This document shows positions 8,142 through 16,195 of a stretch of 64,000 nucleotides of DNA, piece by piece (within the stretch, counting starts at the first letter, position 1; the number at the start of each line of letters is the position of its first letter). The stretch comes from Candidatus Altimarinota bacterium (GTDB taxonomy: Bacteria; Patescibacteriota; Gracilibacteria; UBA4473): NCBI GenBank assembly GCA_021734785.1, contig JAIPIF010000001.1, forward strand, positions 280,930 to 344,929, written 5' to 3'. The notes under the pieces were generated by a model. That model saw only the letters and a program-made list of their open reading frames with translations, had not been told where the DNA came from and made no database searches. The position numbers were made by a program, and so were the translations under genes.

Positions 8142-11100
8142 TTATTCCTCTGGCTGGCCCCAGCCCTGTCCGAGGAAGGACTCGAGTGCTGGAGGCGTCG
8201 CATCGATCAGCCGCCAGTCAAAGGTGATCACAATATTGGGTTCGAGCTGGAAATTTCCAGTGTCATCCGTGTATCCGATGTACTTCCGATCACGCAGGAG
8301 ATGGCGGGCATCGCCCATCAGCGATCCCGAGATCAGGAGCTGTTTGTGGGAGACACCGGCGGAAAATATTTTTCCCTGCTCGGCGATGAAGACGCCGTCA
8401 ATGTCGCTGACATCTTTGTCGATGTAAATGTTTCCCTCGCGCACAATGAACGCGGCGATGTCTCCGGTAAGGTCTACGTTTTCATCGATGATCAGATCGC
8501 CGGTTTCAATGAAGAAGGTTTTGGCTTGGTCGAAATTCTTATCTTCATCAATTGTTAGGTTTCCACTCTCCAAAAAGTGTACGCCAGACTCGTCCGCGAT
8601 GGTTTTAAATTCTGTTCCCCAGAAAGTATCCCCTGTTTGGGTAGTATTTTCTTTCAGGTTTGCGACCAGTGCGTCGAGCGAAGTGGTGAAGTCGTCCAAA
8701 TTTTCGAGGTCTTCCTCGCCCACCTGCTGCTCATCAAAGATGCCCTGTGTGCCGGTGAGTTTTTCATAGTCCGTCTGGAGGTTTTGGGCACCCAGGCTGC
8801 CGCCGCCGCCGATCTCGACGTAGGGGCGTTGGATGGAGACTTCTGCGGTGTCTCCCTCCGTGGAATCGAACAAGTCACGCACCCTGAGAAATTCCTCACA
8901 GGACTCAATGGTGGAGGTGCTTGCTGCTTCTTCAACAGCAGTTCCCCCTTCATCGTATTTTACCGCCTCTAACTCTACGACGGCAAAGGCGACATTCTTG
9001 ATATTTTCTGCAAAATCATCCTCGACCGTCAGCATCGTATTCATGTCGTAGGAGACGGTGAAGGCTTTTCCAGTGGCGGGAAGGGTAACCCCCCCACCGA
9101 TGTCGTTGTACCAGAAAAAGTTTTCTCCGTACGTCGCATCTTCACCATGAGGATTCCACTCCCAGCGAGTGTATGGATCGGATAGTTGTCGATTCCAAAT
9201 CCATCCAGAATCAGCCGGTACGGAGAAGTCAAAAATTTTGATGTCTTTGAGTGTGACCGTCCAAGGAGCTACAGGAGTAGCAATCAGCGAAACGGTGTAG
9301 TGTGGATTTTCGTGCAGGGCTACGGTCTCAGGGGTGACGGTTTTTGTGATGCTGAGATTTACATATTCACACGGATCGGGAGGACATTCAATCTGTGGAT
9401 CACATTGTTCCTGCCAGAGGTCGTCCCAATCAGTGCCGCCAGCAGCGGCAAGACTAAATCCATCTTTTGGAGTACAGAGTGGGAAGTACCCGACACCCTC
9501 GGCCCATTTGGCAAGACAGATAGCCTTGGCTTCGTTTGTGTTTTCGAGGTCTTCGAGGCACTGTTTATATGCAATGTACGCAGGGTCATCGAGATCCCAG
9601 TCGGGGTAGGCTTGCTTGCAAACCCAGTCGGATGAGTTTGGATTGGTGTCACAAAATCCAATCGAAGGGTTGACCGGGGGGCTGCCGTTTCCTTCTTCTG
9701 TACAGCTGGCAGAGCAGCCATCGCCATTGTTGGTGTTGCCATCGTCACACTCCTCGCCGGGCTCGACAATGCCGTTTCCACACACGGGCTCGGGCGGAGG
9801 ACCGCCTCCCTCGACCTCCAGACAGAGGGGAGGGGTGACGACGGCTTGATTGACGCCACCACCGAGCTGAGAGACAGCCGAGACAGAATTGCAAATGATC
9901 GTTCCATCGGGGGTGTCTTGGTTGACGAGTACGTCGATCGTGAAAGTTTCGCTCGAGGTCACTTTCCACTCGATGATTTGGTTCGTTCCCAGATTATTTC
10001 CTGAGAAATCCAAAAAGGTGAGGTTTTCATCCAGTGCATCGGTGGCAAACACTGTACTGCTGACATTTTCAAACGTGATGTGGTAGGAAATATTTTCCCC
10101 TGGCGTGACGGTGTCTCCATCTTGCAGAGGAGCGCCACCACTGTCAGAGGCAGTTTTTTCGACATCAAACGGATCACCACCGCCCGTGATAGTGAGGCAG
10201 ACCTCGTCCATCACCGCCCAGTCGATTTCTGCTGTGGTGGCAGACACGAGATTGCAGAGAGTCTCCCCCGCGCTTCCACTGACCAAAACAGAAAACTGGT
10301 GCATTTTGGACTGTCCCGGCTCAAGCGATCCAAAATCAATCGTGACGATTTGATTGTCGAGGGTTAATTCTCCTTCCATGATGGGGCCCTCTCCAGTCAG
10401 AAGGAAAGAGTCTCCCAGATTATCCGTGGCGATGACTTCGGTGAGGGGGTTGTCACCTGTATTTTCCACCACAATCGAAAAGGTCGTCATGCCGCCCACA
10501 GGAACGCTCGAGGCACTACTTGTTTTTTCGATGTTGAGTTCGTACTCTCCACTGCCGCCAGTGATCGTCAGACACGCTTCGGCGAGCTCCGACCAGTCAA
10601 TCTCGGCCGCGGTGGCGGTGACGGTGTTGCAGATTTCTTCGCCGGGGTCGCCCTCGACCTGCACCGAAAATTCATGCATTTTTGATTCGCCGGGGGCAAG
10701 TGTATCAAAGTCAATCGTGACAATTTGTCCGTTAACGGTGAGATTTCCCTCCATCACAGGACCTTCTCCCTGGAAGGTAAACGCCAGATCGAGTTCATCG
10801 GTGGCAATGACCTCGGTGAGCAGGAGATCACCGGTATTTTCCACGACAATGGAGAACGTAGCTTTTTCCCCGGAGGGGAGTGAAGCGGGATCGATCAGTT
10901 TTGTGAGGGTGAGATCGTAATTTCCGCCCGTAACGGTCACGCATGCAGTAGCGGTCTCCGACCAGTTGATTTCTGCTGCCGTGGCAGATACCTGATTGCA
11001 AATGGTTTCTCCTGCCTCTCCGTTCACTTCCACTACAAATTGATGCACTTTGGATTCTCCAAGCGCAAGATCTCCAAAGTCAATAATGACGGTTTGGCCA

Positions 11101-14100
11101 CTGACCGTGAGATCGCCCTGAGTGTATTGACCTTCGCCCTGGTAGGTAAACGCTGGGTCAAGCTCATCGGTGGCAATCACATTTGTAAGAGGAATGTCTC
11201 CTTCGTTTTCTACGACAATCGTAAACGTCACCGTTTCTCCAGAGGGGACCGTATCGGGATAAATAAATTTTTGTACTTTTAAGTCCGGTTCTCCACCATC
11301 CTCGATCACGGTGTGACAAATGGTGTTGGCCGCTTGGACGCCGCCTCCGCTTCCGCCAGCGCCACTCACAGAGGTCTGAAGCATCGGGAAAATCCCGGCG
11401 GTCGCCCCGCCACCTCCTCCACCTCCGACAGAGGCAGTGGTGGCAGTGTTACAGATTTCGGTGTAGTTGGGGGTGGTGCCATCTACCTGTACGCGAAAAG
11501 AGAGGGTCTCTTCTCCATTCACCGGAATGGTGGAATAGGTGAGGGTCACCGTGTGTGTCCCGGAATCATAACTGACCCCGGCGTCTCCACTGACAAAATT
11601 GAGCCAGCTGTCCAGTGGATCATCGAGAATCAGATTTTCCACCGGCTCAGTGCCGGTATTGACGACGCGAACATTGTAAAAGAATTCCTGCATCGGCTGG
11701 AGGATGGCTCCGTTTGGCAGGTTGTTTCCGTCCATGTCTTCAGCCGTTTTATACACCTGGTATGCGACAAATCCACCGCCGTCATCCACGTAGTGACAGA
11801 TCGTGTTTTGTGCCTGTGGTCCACCAGGAGGATTGGAAAGCGCTGCCATCAAAAACTGTGCAAATCGCCAGACGATTTTTTGATACAGACTCTGCTCCTG
11901 TGCTGTGGCGCCGCCGCCTCCTCCTCCGCCAGTGGTTTCCTCTGCCGTGTTACAGATTTCCGTGCCGTTTTGTGTCGAGTCTTCGACCTCCACCAAAAAG
12001 GTCTTGGTGTGACTGCCTCCCACAGGGATGGTGGGATAGGTGAGGGAGACGGTGTGGGTTGTTGTATCATAACTGATGCCACTTCCTCCGCTGACAAAAA
12101 GAAGGGTTTCATCCAACTCATCTTCTAGAAAGAGTCCGGTCACGGCGACATCACCGGTATTGGTAACCACAATGTCGTAGAAGAACTGTTCTCCCGGTTC
12201 GACCGTCGCGCCATTGGGCAGATCATTGCCCTGGAGATCATGTGCATTTTTTTCAATCGTGTAGTCTTCGGGGGGAATTGAAATTAAAAAACACTGCTGT
12301 GGAAGCGTGACTTCGGTTCCTGTCGGCTGATGAACCGCTTCCAAAAGTTCTCCGGCCAGCGGGTTACACACCACGCCTGTGGCATCTTCGGCGAGTGACA
12401 CATCAAAACTCTTGGAAACAGTCCCATTTCCGGGAATTTGATTCCCAAACGTGAGGGTCACCATTCCGTTGGAATACGAAATGCCACTCTCTCCGCCCTC
12501 AAACGTGAAATCAGAATCGAGCGGATCGGTCACAATGATATTCGGCGCGAGCGGGTCGCTTTGATTATTCGTAATCAAAATCGTAAACGTATAATCCTCT
12601 CCGGCTTCGAGCTGATCCGATCCCGGGGTGAGCTGATTTCCATTTTCATCATAGAATCGTTTTTCCAGCGAAAAGGAAACGCCGGGCTCACTCACGTCAA
12701 AACAGATGGGATCGGCGGAAGCCGTGACCCCCGAGGCCGTTTCCACTGCCGTGAGAAGTTCCCCAGAAACGGGGTTGCAGACGGATCCGGTGGCGCTTTG
12801 CGCTAGCTGGACTCCAAATGATTTGAGCGCAGTTTGACCCGCAGCAATCGGGTCAAAATCGACCGTGACAGTTCCACCGTTGTGCGTGACTCCGGTGTCT
12901 CCAGAAAGAAAAGAGAATCGCGGATCGAGTTCGTCGGTGACGACAATGTTTTCTGCGGTGACAGTGCCGGTGTTGGTCGCGGTGATGCGAAAGGTGTACG
13001 TGGCGCTGGGGTCGAGCTCGTCGGCTCCTGGAATTTTGAGATTTCCCGCCGTGTCAAACACCTGCTTCAAAATGGAATATTCCGGAGGCGTGGTACTTTG
13101 TACGGGAAAACAAAGGGGCACTGCTGTCGCAGAGGTTCCGTCTGCCGCTATGGCAATGAGAGTTTGCCCCGAAAGTGGATTGCATACTTGACCACTTGCC
13201 GTGTCACTGAGCTCGACGATAAATGATTTGGTGACGAGGCTCCCGATCGGAATATTGCCAAAATTGATCGAAACAACACCGTTGGCATAGGATACGCCAC
13301 TGTCACCGCCGGTAAAAGTAAACTGAGAATCAAGCGGATCGGTTGCTTGAACATTTTGAAGGAGAACGCTGCCCGTGTTTTCAGCCAGTATGGAAAACGT
13401 GTAGCTTTCTCCTGGAATCATTTCATCTTGTCCGGAGACAAGCTCGTTTCCATTGTTATCATAGGCTCGTTTTTCCAGTGTCATTTCTGGAGTCGCAACA
13501 GAAACAACCTCGAGGTCGAAGTACACCAAGGCGATGTTGGCAGCAGAAGAATACAGGGTATCAAGAACAATCGTTCCGCTTGTATCGCTGACGACAAATT
13601 CCGGAGAACCCGCAGGATAGGTCTGCGAATACCCCACGGGCAATACTTTTTTGACCGTGACTTCTTCCGCAGAAAAAGAAAGATTGGCGGGGGTCATCCC
13701 CGGAAAATCAATGGTACCAATGGGAGCATTCAGGGCATCAGGAGAAGAAACATTCACGGTAAAAATTTCCGGATTGCTCCAGTCCAATGCGATCTCAACA
13801 TTGTGAGCGGCATAGTTTTCATAATTTGGGTCTCCCGGAAGCTGCTGAGTAGCATTGTTGTGCAAATAGACAAATACCCGTACCTGATCTCCTTCGTTCA
13901 CAGTATCAACTGTTCGATAAAAGGGGAGAATGGTTGAAGAAAAGGAAGGAGCGGGTGGCGGAGGGCAGGGGGAGGCTCCACAATTACGTCCGTTGGCAAA
14001 ATAAGGCTCCTGCAGTTGTAGCTCAGAAAACTGTGGATAATTTTGGGCTGCGTAATTGTGAACACAAGTCGGTTCCAGACAGGTTTGTGTGGTTCCATTA

Positions 14101-14327
14101 TTATTCACAAATGTTCCCTCACAGCTGGTGAGCATCTCATCTTCGAGCTGTATCCCCGTGTTATAAAAATACAAAAGGCGGGACAGGTCAAGAGCATTGA
14201 TCCAGACTTCCTCTTCTGTCCCGTAAGGGGCCGCACAAGAAGGCAAACTCATTGTTGCTTCTGTGAGAGAGAGGTTCCCCGCGAGGCCAAAGACCAAAAT
14301 ACTGAGAACGAGCCATATTTTTTTCAT
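8142..14327 (-). CDS. Giant secreted protein with ten DUF11 repeats
   Basis: 2061 residues with a signal peptide (MKKIWLVLSILVFGLAGNLS). A beta-rich region resembling a cohesin fold (about 120-285) is followed by about ten DUF11 (conserved repeat) domains, recognisable by T-F-S-I-V-V-E-N-T-G-D and V-I-A-T-D-E-L-D; three of them (about 1020-1370) are close copies. A Cys-rich DUF4215/Myxococcus-type module (CGNGIVEPGEECDDGN) lies near 1510-1540. The C-terminal ~160 residues are a parallel-beta, bactofilin-like stretch (GDLIIDENVDLTGDIAAF). Six GGGGG(A) linkers occur in the middle. No sortase or SLH anchor is seen. It overlaps the upstream 82-residue gene by ATGA and precedes the VirD4-like gene, a likely operon. 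Probably a cell-surface adhesin or fibre. Confidence 0.88.
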   Translation of the reverse strand: MKKIWLVLSILVFGLAGNLSLTEATMSLPSCAAPYGTEEEVWINALDLSRLLYFYNTGIQLEDEMLTSCEGTFVNNNGTTQTCLEPTCVHNYAAQNYPQFSELQLQEPYFANGRNCGASPCPPPPAPSFSSTILPFYRTVDTVNEGDQVRVFVYLHNNATQQLPGDPNYENYAAHNVEIALDWSNPEIFTVNVSSPDALNAPIGTIDFPGMTPANLSFSAEEVTVKKVLPVGYSQTYPAGSPEFVVSDTSGTIVLDTLYSSAANIALVYFDLEVVSVATPEMTLEKRAYDNNGNELVSGQDEMIPGESYTFSILAENTGSVLLQNVQATDPLDSQFTFTGGDSGVSYANGVVSINFGNIPIGSLVTKSFIVELSDTASGQVCNPLSGQTLIAIAADGTSATAVPLCFPVQSTTPPEYSILKQVFDTAGNLKIPGADELDPSATYTFRITATNTGTVTAENIVVTDELDPRFSFLSGDTGVTHNGGTVTVDFDPIAAGQTALKSFGVQLAQSATGSVCNPVSGELLTAVETASGVTASADPICFDVSEPGVSFSLEKRFYDENGNQLTPGSDQLEAGEDYTFTILITNNQSDPLAPNIIVTDPLDSDFTFEGGESGISYSNGMVTLTFGNQIPGNGTVSKSFDVSLAEDATGVVCNPLAGELLEAVHQPTGTEVTLPQQCFLISIPPEDYTIEKNAHDLQGNDLPNGATVEPGEQFFYDIVVTNTGDVAVTGLFLEDELDETLLFVSGGSGISYDTTTHTVSLTYPTIPVGGSHTKTFLVEVEDSTQNGTEICNTAEETTGGGGGGGATAQEQSLYQKIVWRFAQFLMAALSNPPGGPQAQNTICHYVDDGGGFVAYQVYKTAEDMDGNNLPNGAILQPMQEFFYNVRVVNTGTEPVENLILDDPLDSWLNFVSGDAGVSYDSGTHTVTLTYSTIPVNGEETLSFRVQVDGTTPNYTEICNTATTASVGGGGGGGATAGIFPMLQTSVSGAGGSGGGVQAANTICHTVIEDGGEPDLKVQKFIYPDTVPSGETVTFTIVVENEGDIPLTNVIATDELDPAFTYQGEGQYTQGDLTVSGQTVIIDFGDLALGESKVHQFVVEVNGEAGETICNQVSATAAEINWSETATACVTVTGGNYDLTLTKLIDPASLPSGEKATFSIVVENTGDLLLTEVIATDELDLAFTFQGEGPVMEGNLTVNGQIVTIDFDTLAPGESKMHEFSVQVEGDPGEEICNTVTATAAEIDWSELAEACLTITGGSGEYELNIEKTSSASSVPVGGMTTFSIVVENTGDNPLTEVIATDNLGDSFLLTGEGPIMEGELTLDNQIVTIDFGSLEPGQSKMHQFSVLVSGSAGETLCNLVSATTAEIDWAVMDEVCLTITGGGDPFDVEKTASDSGGAPLQDGDTVTPGENISYHITFENVSSTVFATDALDENLTFLDFSGNNLGTNQIIEWKVTSSETFTIDVLVNQDTPDGTIICNSVSAVSQLGGGVNQAVVTPPLCLEVEGGGPPPEPVCGNGIVEPGEECDDGNTNNGDGCSASCTEEGNGSPPVNPSIGFCDTNPNSSDWVCKQAYPDWDLDDPAYIAYKQCLEDLENTNEAKAICLAKWAEGVGYFPLCTPKDGFSLAAAGGTDWDDLWQEQCDPQIECPPDPCEYVNLSITKTVTPETVALHENPHYTVSLIATPVAPWTVTLKDIKIFDFSVPADSGWIWNRQLSDPYTRWEWNPHGEDATYGENFFWYNDIGGGVTLPATGKAFTVSYDMNTMLTVEDDFAENIKNVAFAVVELEAVKYDEGGTAVEEAASTSTIESCEEFLRVRDLFDSTEGDTAEVSIQRPYVEIGGGGSLGAQNLQTDYEKLTGTQGIFDEQQVGEEDLENLDDFTTSLDALVANLKENTTQTGDTFWGTEFKTIADESGVHFLESGNLTIDEDKNFDQAKTFFIETGDLIIDENVDLTGDIAAFIVREGNIYIDKDVSDIDGVFIAEQGKIFSAGVSHKQLLISGSLMGDARHLLRDRKYIGYTDDTGNFQLEPNIVITFDWRLIDATPPALESFLGQGWGQPEE

Positions 14328-14572
14328 TCTTGTGAAGGAGGAGGGAAGAGGTCTGCTGCGCGCATAAAATTATCAGGGACGGATAAAATCGCACCGGATT
14401 CATCTGTTACAAAGTCAATATGCGGGAGCTGATCCGGTGACACGGTCGTCGTAATAGGAATCGGTTTTTTGGTTTCTGCTGGTGGCGAAGGCGCAAAAAA
14501 CTCTTTCCGGACGAGAAAAAGCACGGTCACGGCCACCACGAGAATGAGGACGCCGAGAATCCATCGTTTCAT
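14324..14572 (-). CDS. Small membrane-anchored protein
   Basis: 82 residues: one N-terminal membrane helix (WILGVLILVVAVTVLFLV, about 3-20), then a proline-rich extracytoplasmic part (APSPPAETKKPIPI) and a short acidic tail. I do not recognise the family. Its TGA overlaps the ATG of the DUF11 giant (ATGA), so the two are almost certainly co-translated; a chaperone or anchoring role for the giant protein is possible but not shown by sequence. Confidence 0.7.
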   Translation of the reverse strand: MKRWILGVLILVVAVTVLFLVRKEFFAPSPPAETKKPIPITTTVSPDQLPHIDFVTDESGAILSVPDNFMRAADLFPPPSQE

Positions 14573-14690
14573 GAAAAACAGGAGAGGAAATCCATATCAT
14601 TGTCTCGTGTTTCATGCGGTATGACAAATTTTTTCCCCTATTTTTTTCTGAAAAAATTGGCACTCGGCTGTACTTTTTGCCAAAACTTTC

Positions 14691-14696
14691 TACAAT
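14691..14696 (+). promoter_or_regulatory. -10 box of dnaJ (leaderless start)
   Basis: CTACAATC with TACAAT ending 7 nt before the dnaJ ATG, predicting transcription to begin at the A of the start codon. The -35 is not clear. The same geometry is seen at proB and the holin-like gene. Confidence 0.55.
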
Positions 14697-14703
14697 CCTG
14701 CCG

Positions 14704-15765
14704 ATGACCGAAAATCTGTACGACATTCTCGGTGTTTCCAAAAGCGCATCCAAAGAGGAAATAAAAAAGGCGTACCGCGCTGCCGCCAAAAAGCATCATC
14801 CGGACAAAGGCGGTGACGCAGAAACCTTCAAAAAAATTCGCGAAGCGTACTCAGTTCTTTCTGACGAGGACAAACGGGCTCAGTACGACCAATTTGGATC
14901 GGCAGAGGGTCCTCGCGGAGGCATGAATGGATTTTCTGGTTTTGGGGGCGGCGGCGGATTTTCCGCCTCTGGTGCTGGATTTGATTTTGACAATGTTGAG
15001 GATATTTTTTCCAGCTTTTTTGGCGGAGGGACCCAGTTTCGTTCCGCTCGAAAGACCTCAAACAGAGGGGGAGATCTCGAAGTGGAGGTCGAGCTTGATT
15101 TCGGTGAGGCACTCCGCGGAACCGAAAAAACCTTCACCTCCAAACACCTTGTCTCCTGCGAAAAATGTGACGGCAAGGGGGGAAAAGATGCCAAAAAATG
15201 TTCTGTCTGTCAGGGAACAGGCCAGGTGTCCCAAAAAATGTCGACGCCGTTTGGGATGGTGCAGCAGCGCACCGTGTGCTCCGAATGCGGGGGTTCCGGG
15301 TCGACGTTTGCCGAAAAATGCGCAGTCTGCCAGGGCGAAGGACGCGTCGAAAAATCACGAAAAATTACGGTGAAGATCCCAGAAGGCGTACAGAGTGGCG
15401 AAACGCTGCGTGTCCGCGGTGAGGGGGAGGCCGGTCGTCGAGAGGGGGCGGCGGGAGATCTCTTTGTTCACATCCGCGTCAAGCCCTCCAAGCAATTTGA
15501 ACGCCGCGGATTGGATTTGATTTCCGAGCTTTCGCTCTCTCTCAAAGATGCCCTGCTCGGCGGAAAATTTCCTGTGGAAACCTTCTGGGGCAAGGGAGAA
15601 ATCACGGTACCAGAGCTGACCCGAGACGGAACCCGTCTTCGCCTGATTGGCAAAGGCGTGCGTCGTGGCGGGCAAAAAGGCGATCACTTTGTCATTGTGC
15701 GATACGATTTCCCCAAAAAACTGTCGGCTAAAGAAAAAGAATTGCTCAAAAAACTTGAGATTTAA
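14704..15765 (+). CDS. dnaJ: Chaperone DnaJ
   Basis: A type I J-protein co-chaperone that stimulates the DnaK ATPase and delivers unfolded proteins. 353 residues. The J domain (1-70) has the HPD tripeptide (KKHHPDKGG). A Gly/Phe-rich linker follows (about 75-105). The zinc domain has four CxxCxGxG motifs ([32 protein letters not shown]). The two C-terminal substrate-binding domains complete it. The ATG at 14704 is chosen because the J domain starts there (TENLYDILG) and a TACAAT -10 ends 7 nt before it; an in-frame ATG at 14614 would put the promoter inside the gene. No dnaK or grpE in the window. Confidence 0.96.
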   Translation: MTENLYDILGVSKSASKEEIKKAYRAAAKKHHPDKGGDAETFKKIREAYSVLSDEDKRAQYDQFGSAEGPRGGMNGFSGFGGGGGFSASGAGFDFDNVEDIFSSFFGGGTQFRSARKTSNRGGDLEVEVELDFGEALRGTEKTFTSKHLVSCEKCDGKGGKDAKKCSVCQGTGQVSQKMSTPFGMVQQRTVCSECGGSGSTFAEKCAVCQGEGRVEKSRKITVKIPEGVQSGETLRVRGEGEAGRREGAAGDLFVHIRVKPSKQFERRGLDLISELSLSLKDALLGGKFPVETFWGKGEITVPELTRDGTRLRLIGKGVRRGGQKGDHFVIVRYDFPKKLSAKEKELLKKLEI

Positions 15766-15884
15766 TCTTCTTCGGGAGCAAGGTGCCGGTGAACCGCGTC
15801 AGAGATGTGTTGGGAGGTAGAGACGATTTCAAATGGCAGGTCTTCAATGTTCCATTCCTGTTCCGGTGTGCTTGAGAGATTCAT
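15762..15884 (-). CDS. Possible 40-residue acidic peptide
   Basis: A short ORF on the minus strand overlapping the dnaJ stop by 4 bases: [20 protein letters not shown]... ending in LAPEED. It is acidic, with no low-complexity run, and reads like protein, but it has no recognisable domain and no clear Shine-Dalgarno site. It lies directly downstream of the next small ORF on the same strand. It may be a chance ORF. Confidence 0.3.
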   Translation of the reverse strand: MNLSSTPEQEWNIEDLPFEIVSTSQHISDAVHRHLAPEED

Positions 15885-15974
15885 GTTTCTTTTTTTGAAA
15901 TCCGAGAAGAGATTTTAACACAAAAAAACAAAAAGGTCAAACCCCTTCTTCGCAAAAAACAAAAAAAGTGCCCT

Positions 15975-16118
15975 CTAGCAATTGAGTCCCTTCTCTCGAA
16001 GTTCTTCGCGCCGCTCACGAGCTTTGGCTTTATTGTTTCGTTTGGCCATCGATGACTTGCGTCGTCGCTCATTAATTTCGTGTCCGCCGTGCTGTTTGGC
16101 GCCGCCTTTGTTGGTCAT
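15975..16118 (-). CDS. Small very basic protein
   Basis: 47 residues, MTNKGGAKQHGGHEI then NERRRKSSMAKRN and KARERREELREKG, ending in C. The high Arg/Lys content suggests nucleic acid or ribosome binding, but I do not recognise a family. Its codons resemble those of the neighbouring genes. It sits between the amidase gene and the 40-residue ORF, all on the minus strand, and fills an otherwise empty gap, which supports it being real. Confidence 0.5.
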   Translation of the reverse strand: MTNKGGAKQHGGHEINERRRKSSMAKRNNKAKARERREELREKGLNC

Positions 16119-16195
16119 TTTTTCAAAAGAAAATTCAGGCGAAGTGTAGTTTCCCTCTCGGTTTTGTCAACTTTTTCCACAAAAGCTCTTTTCTC

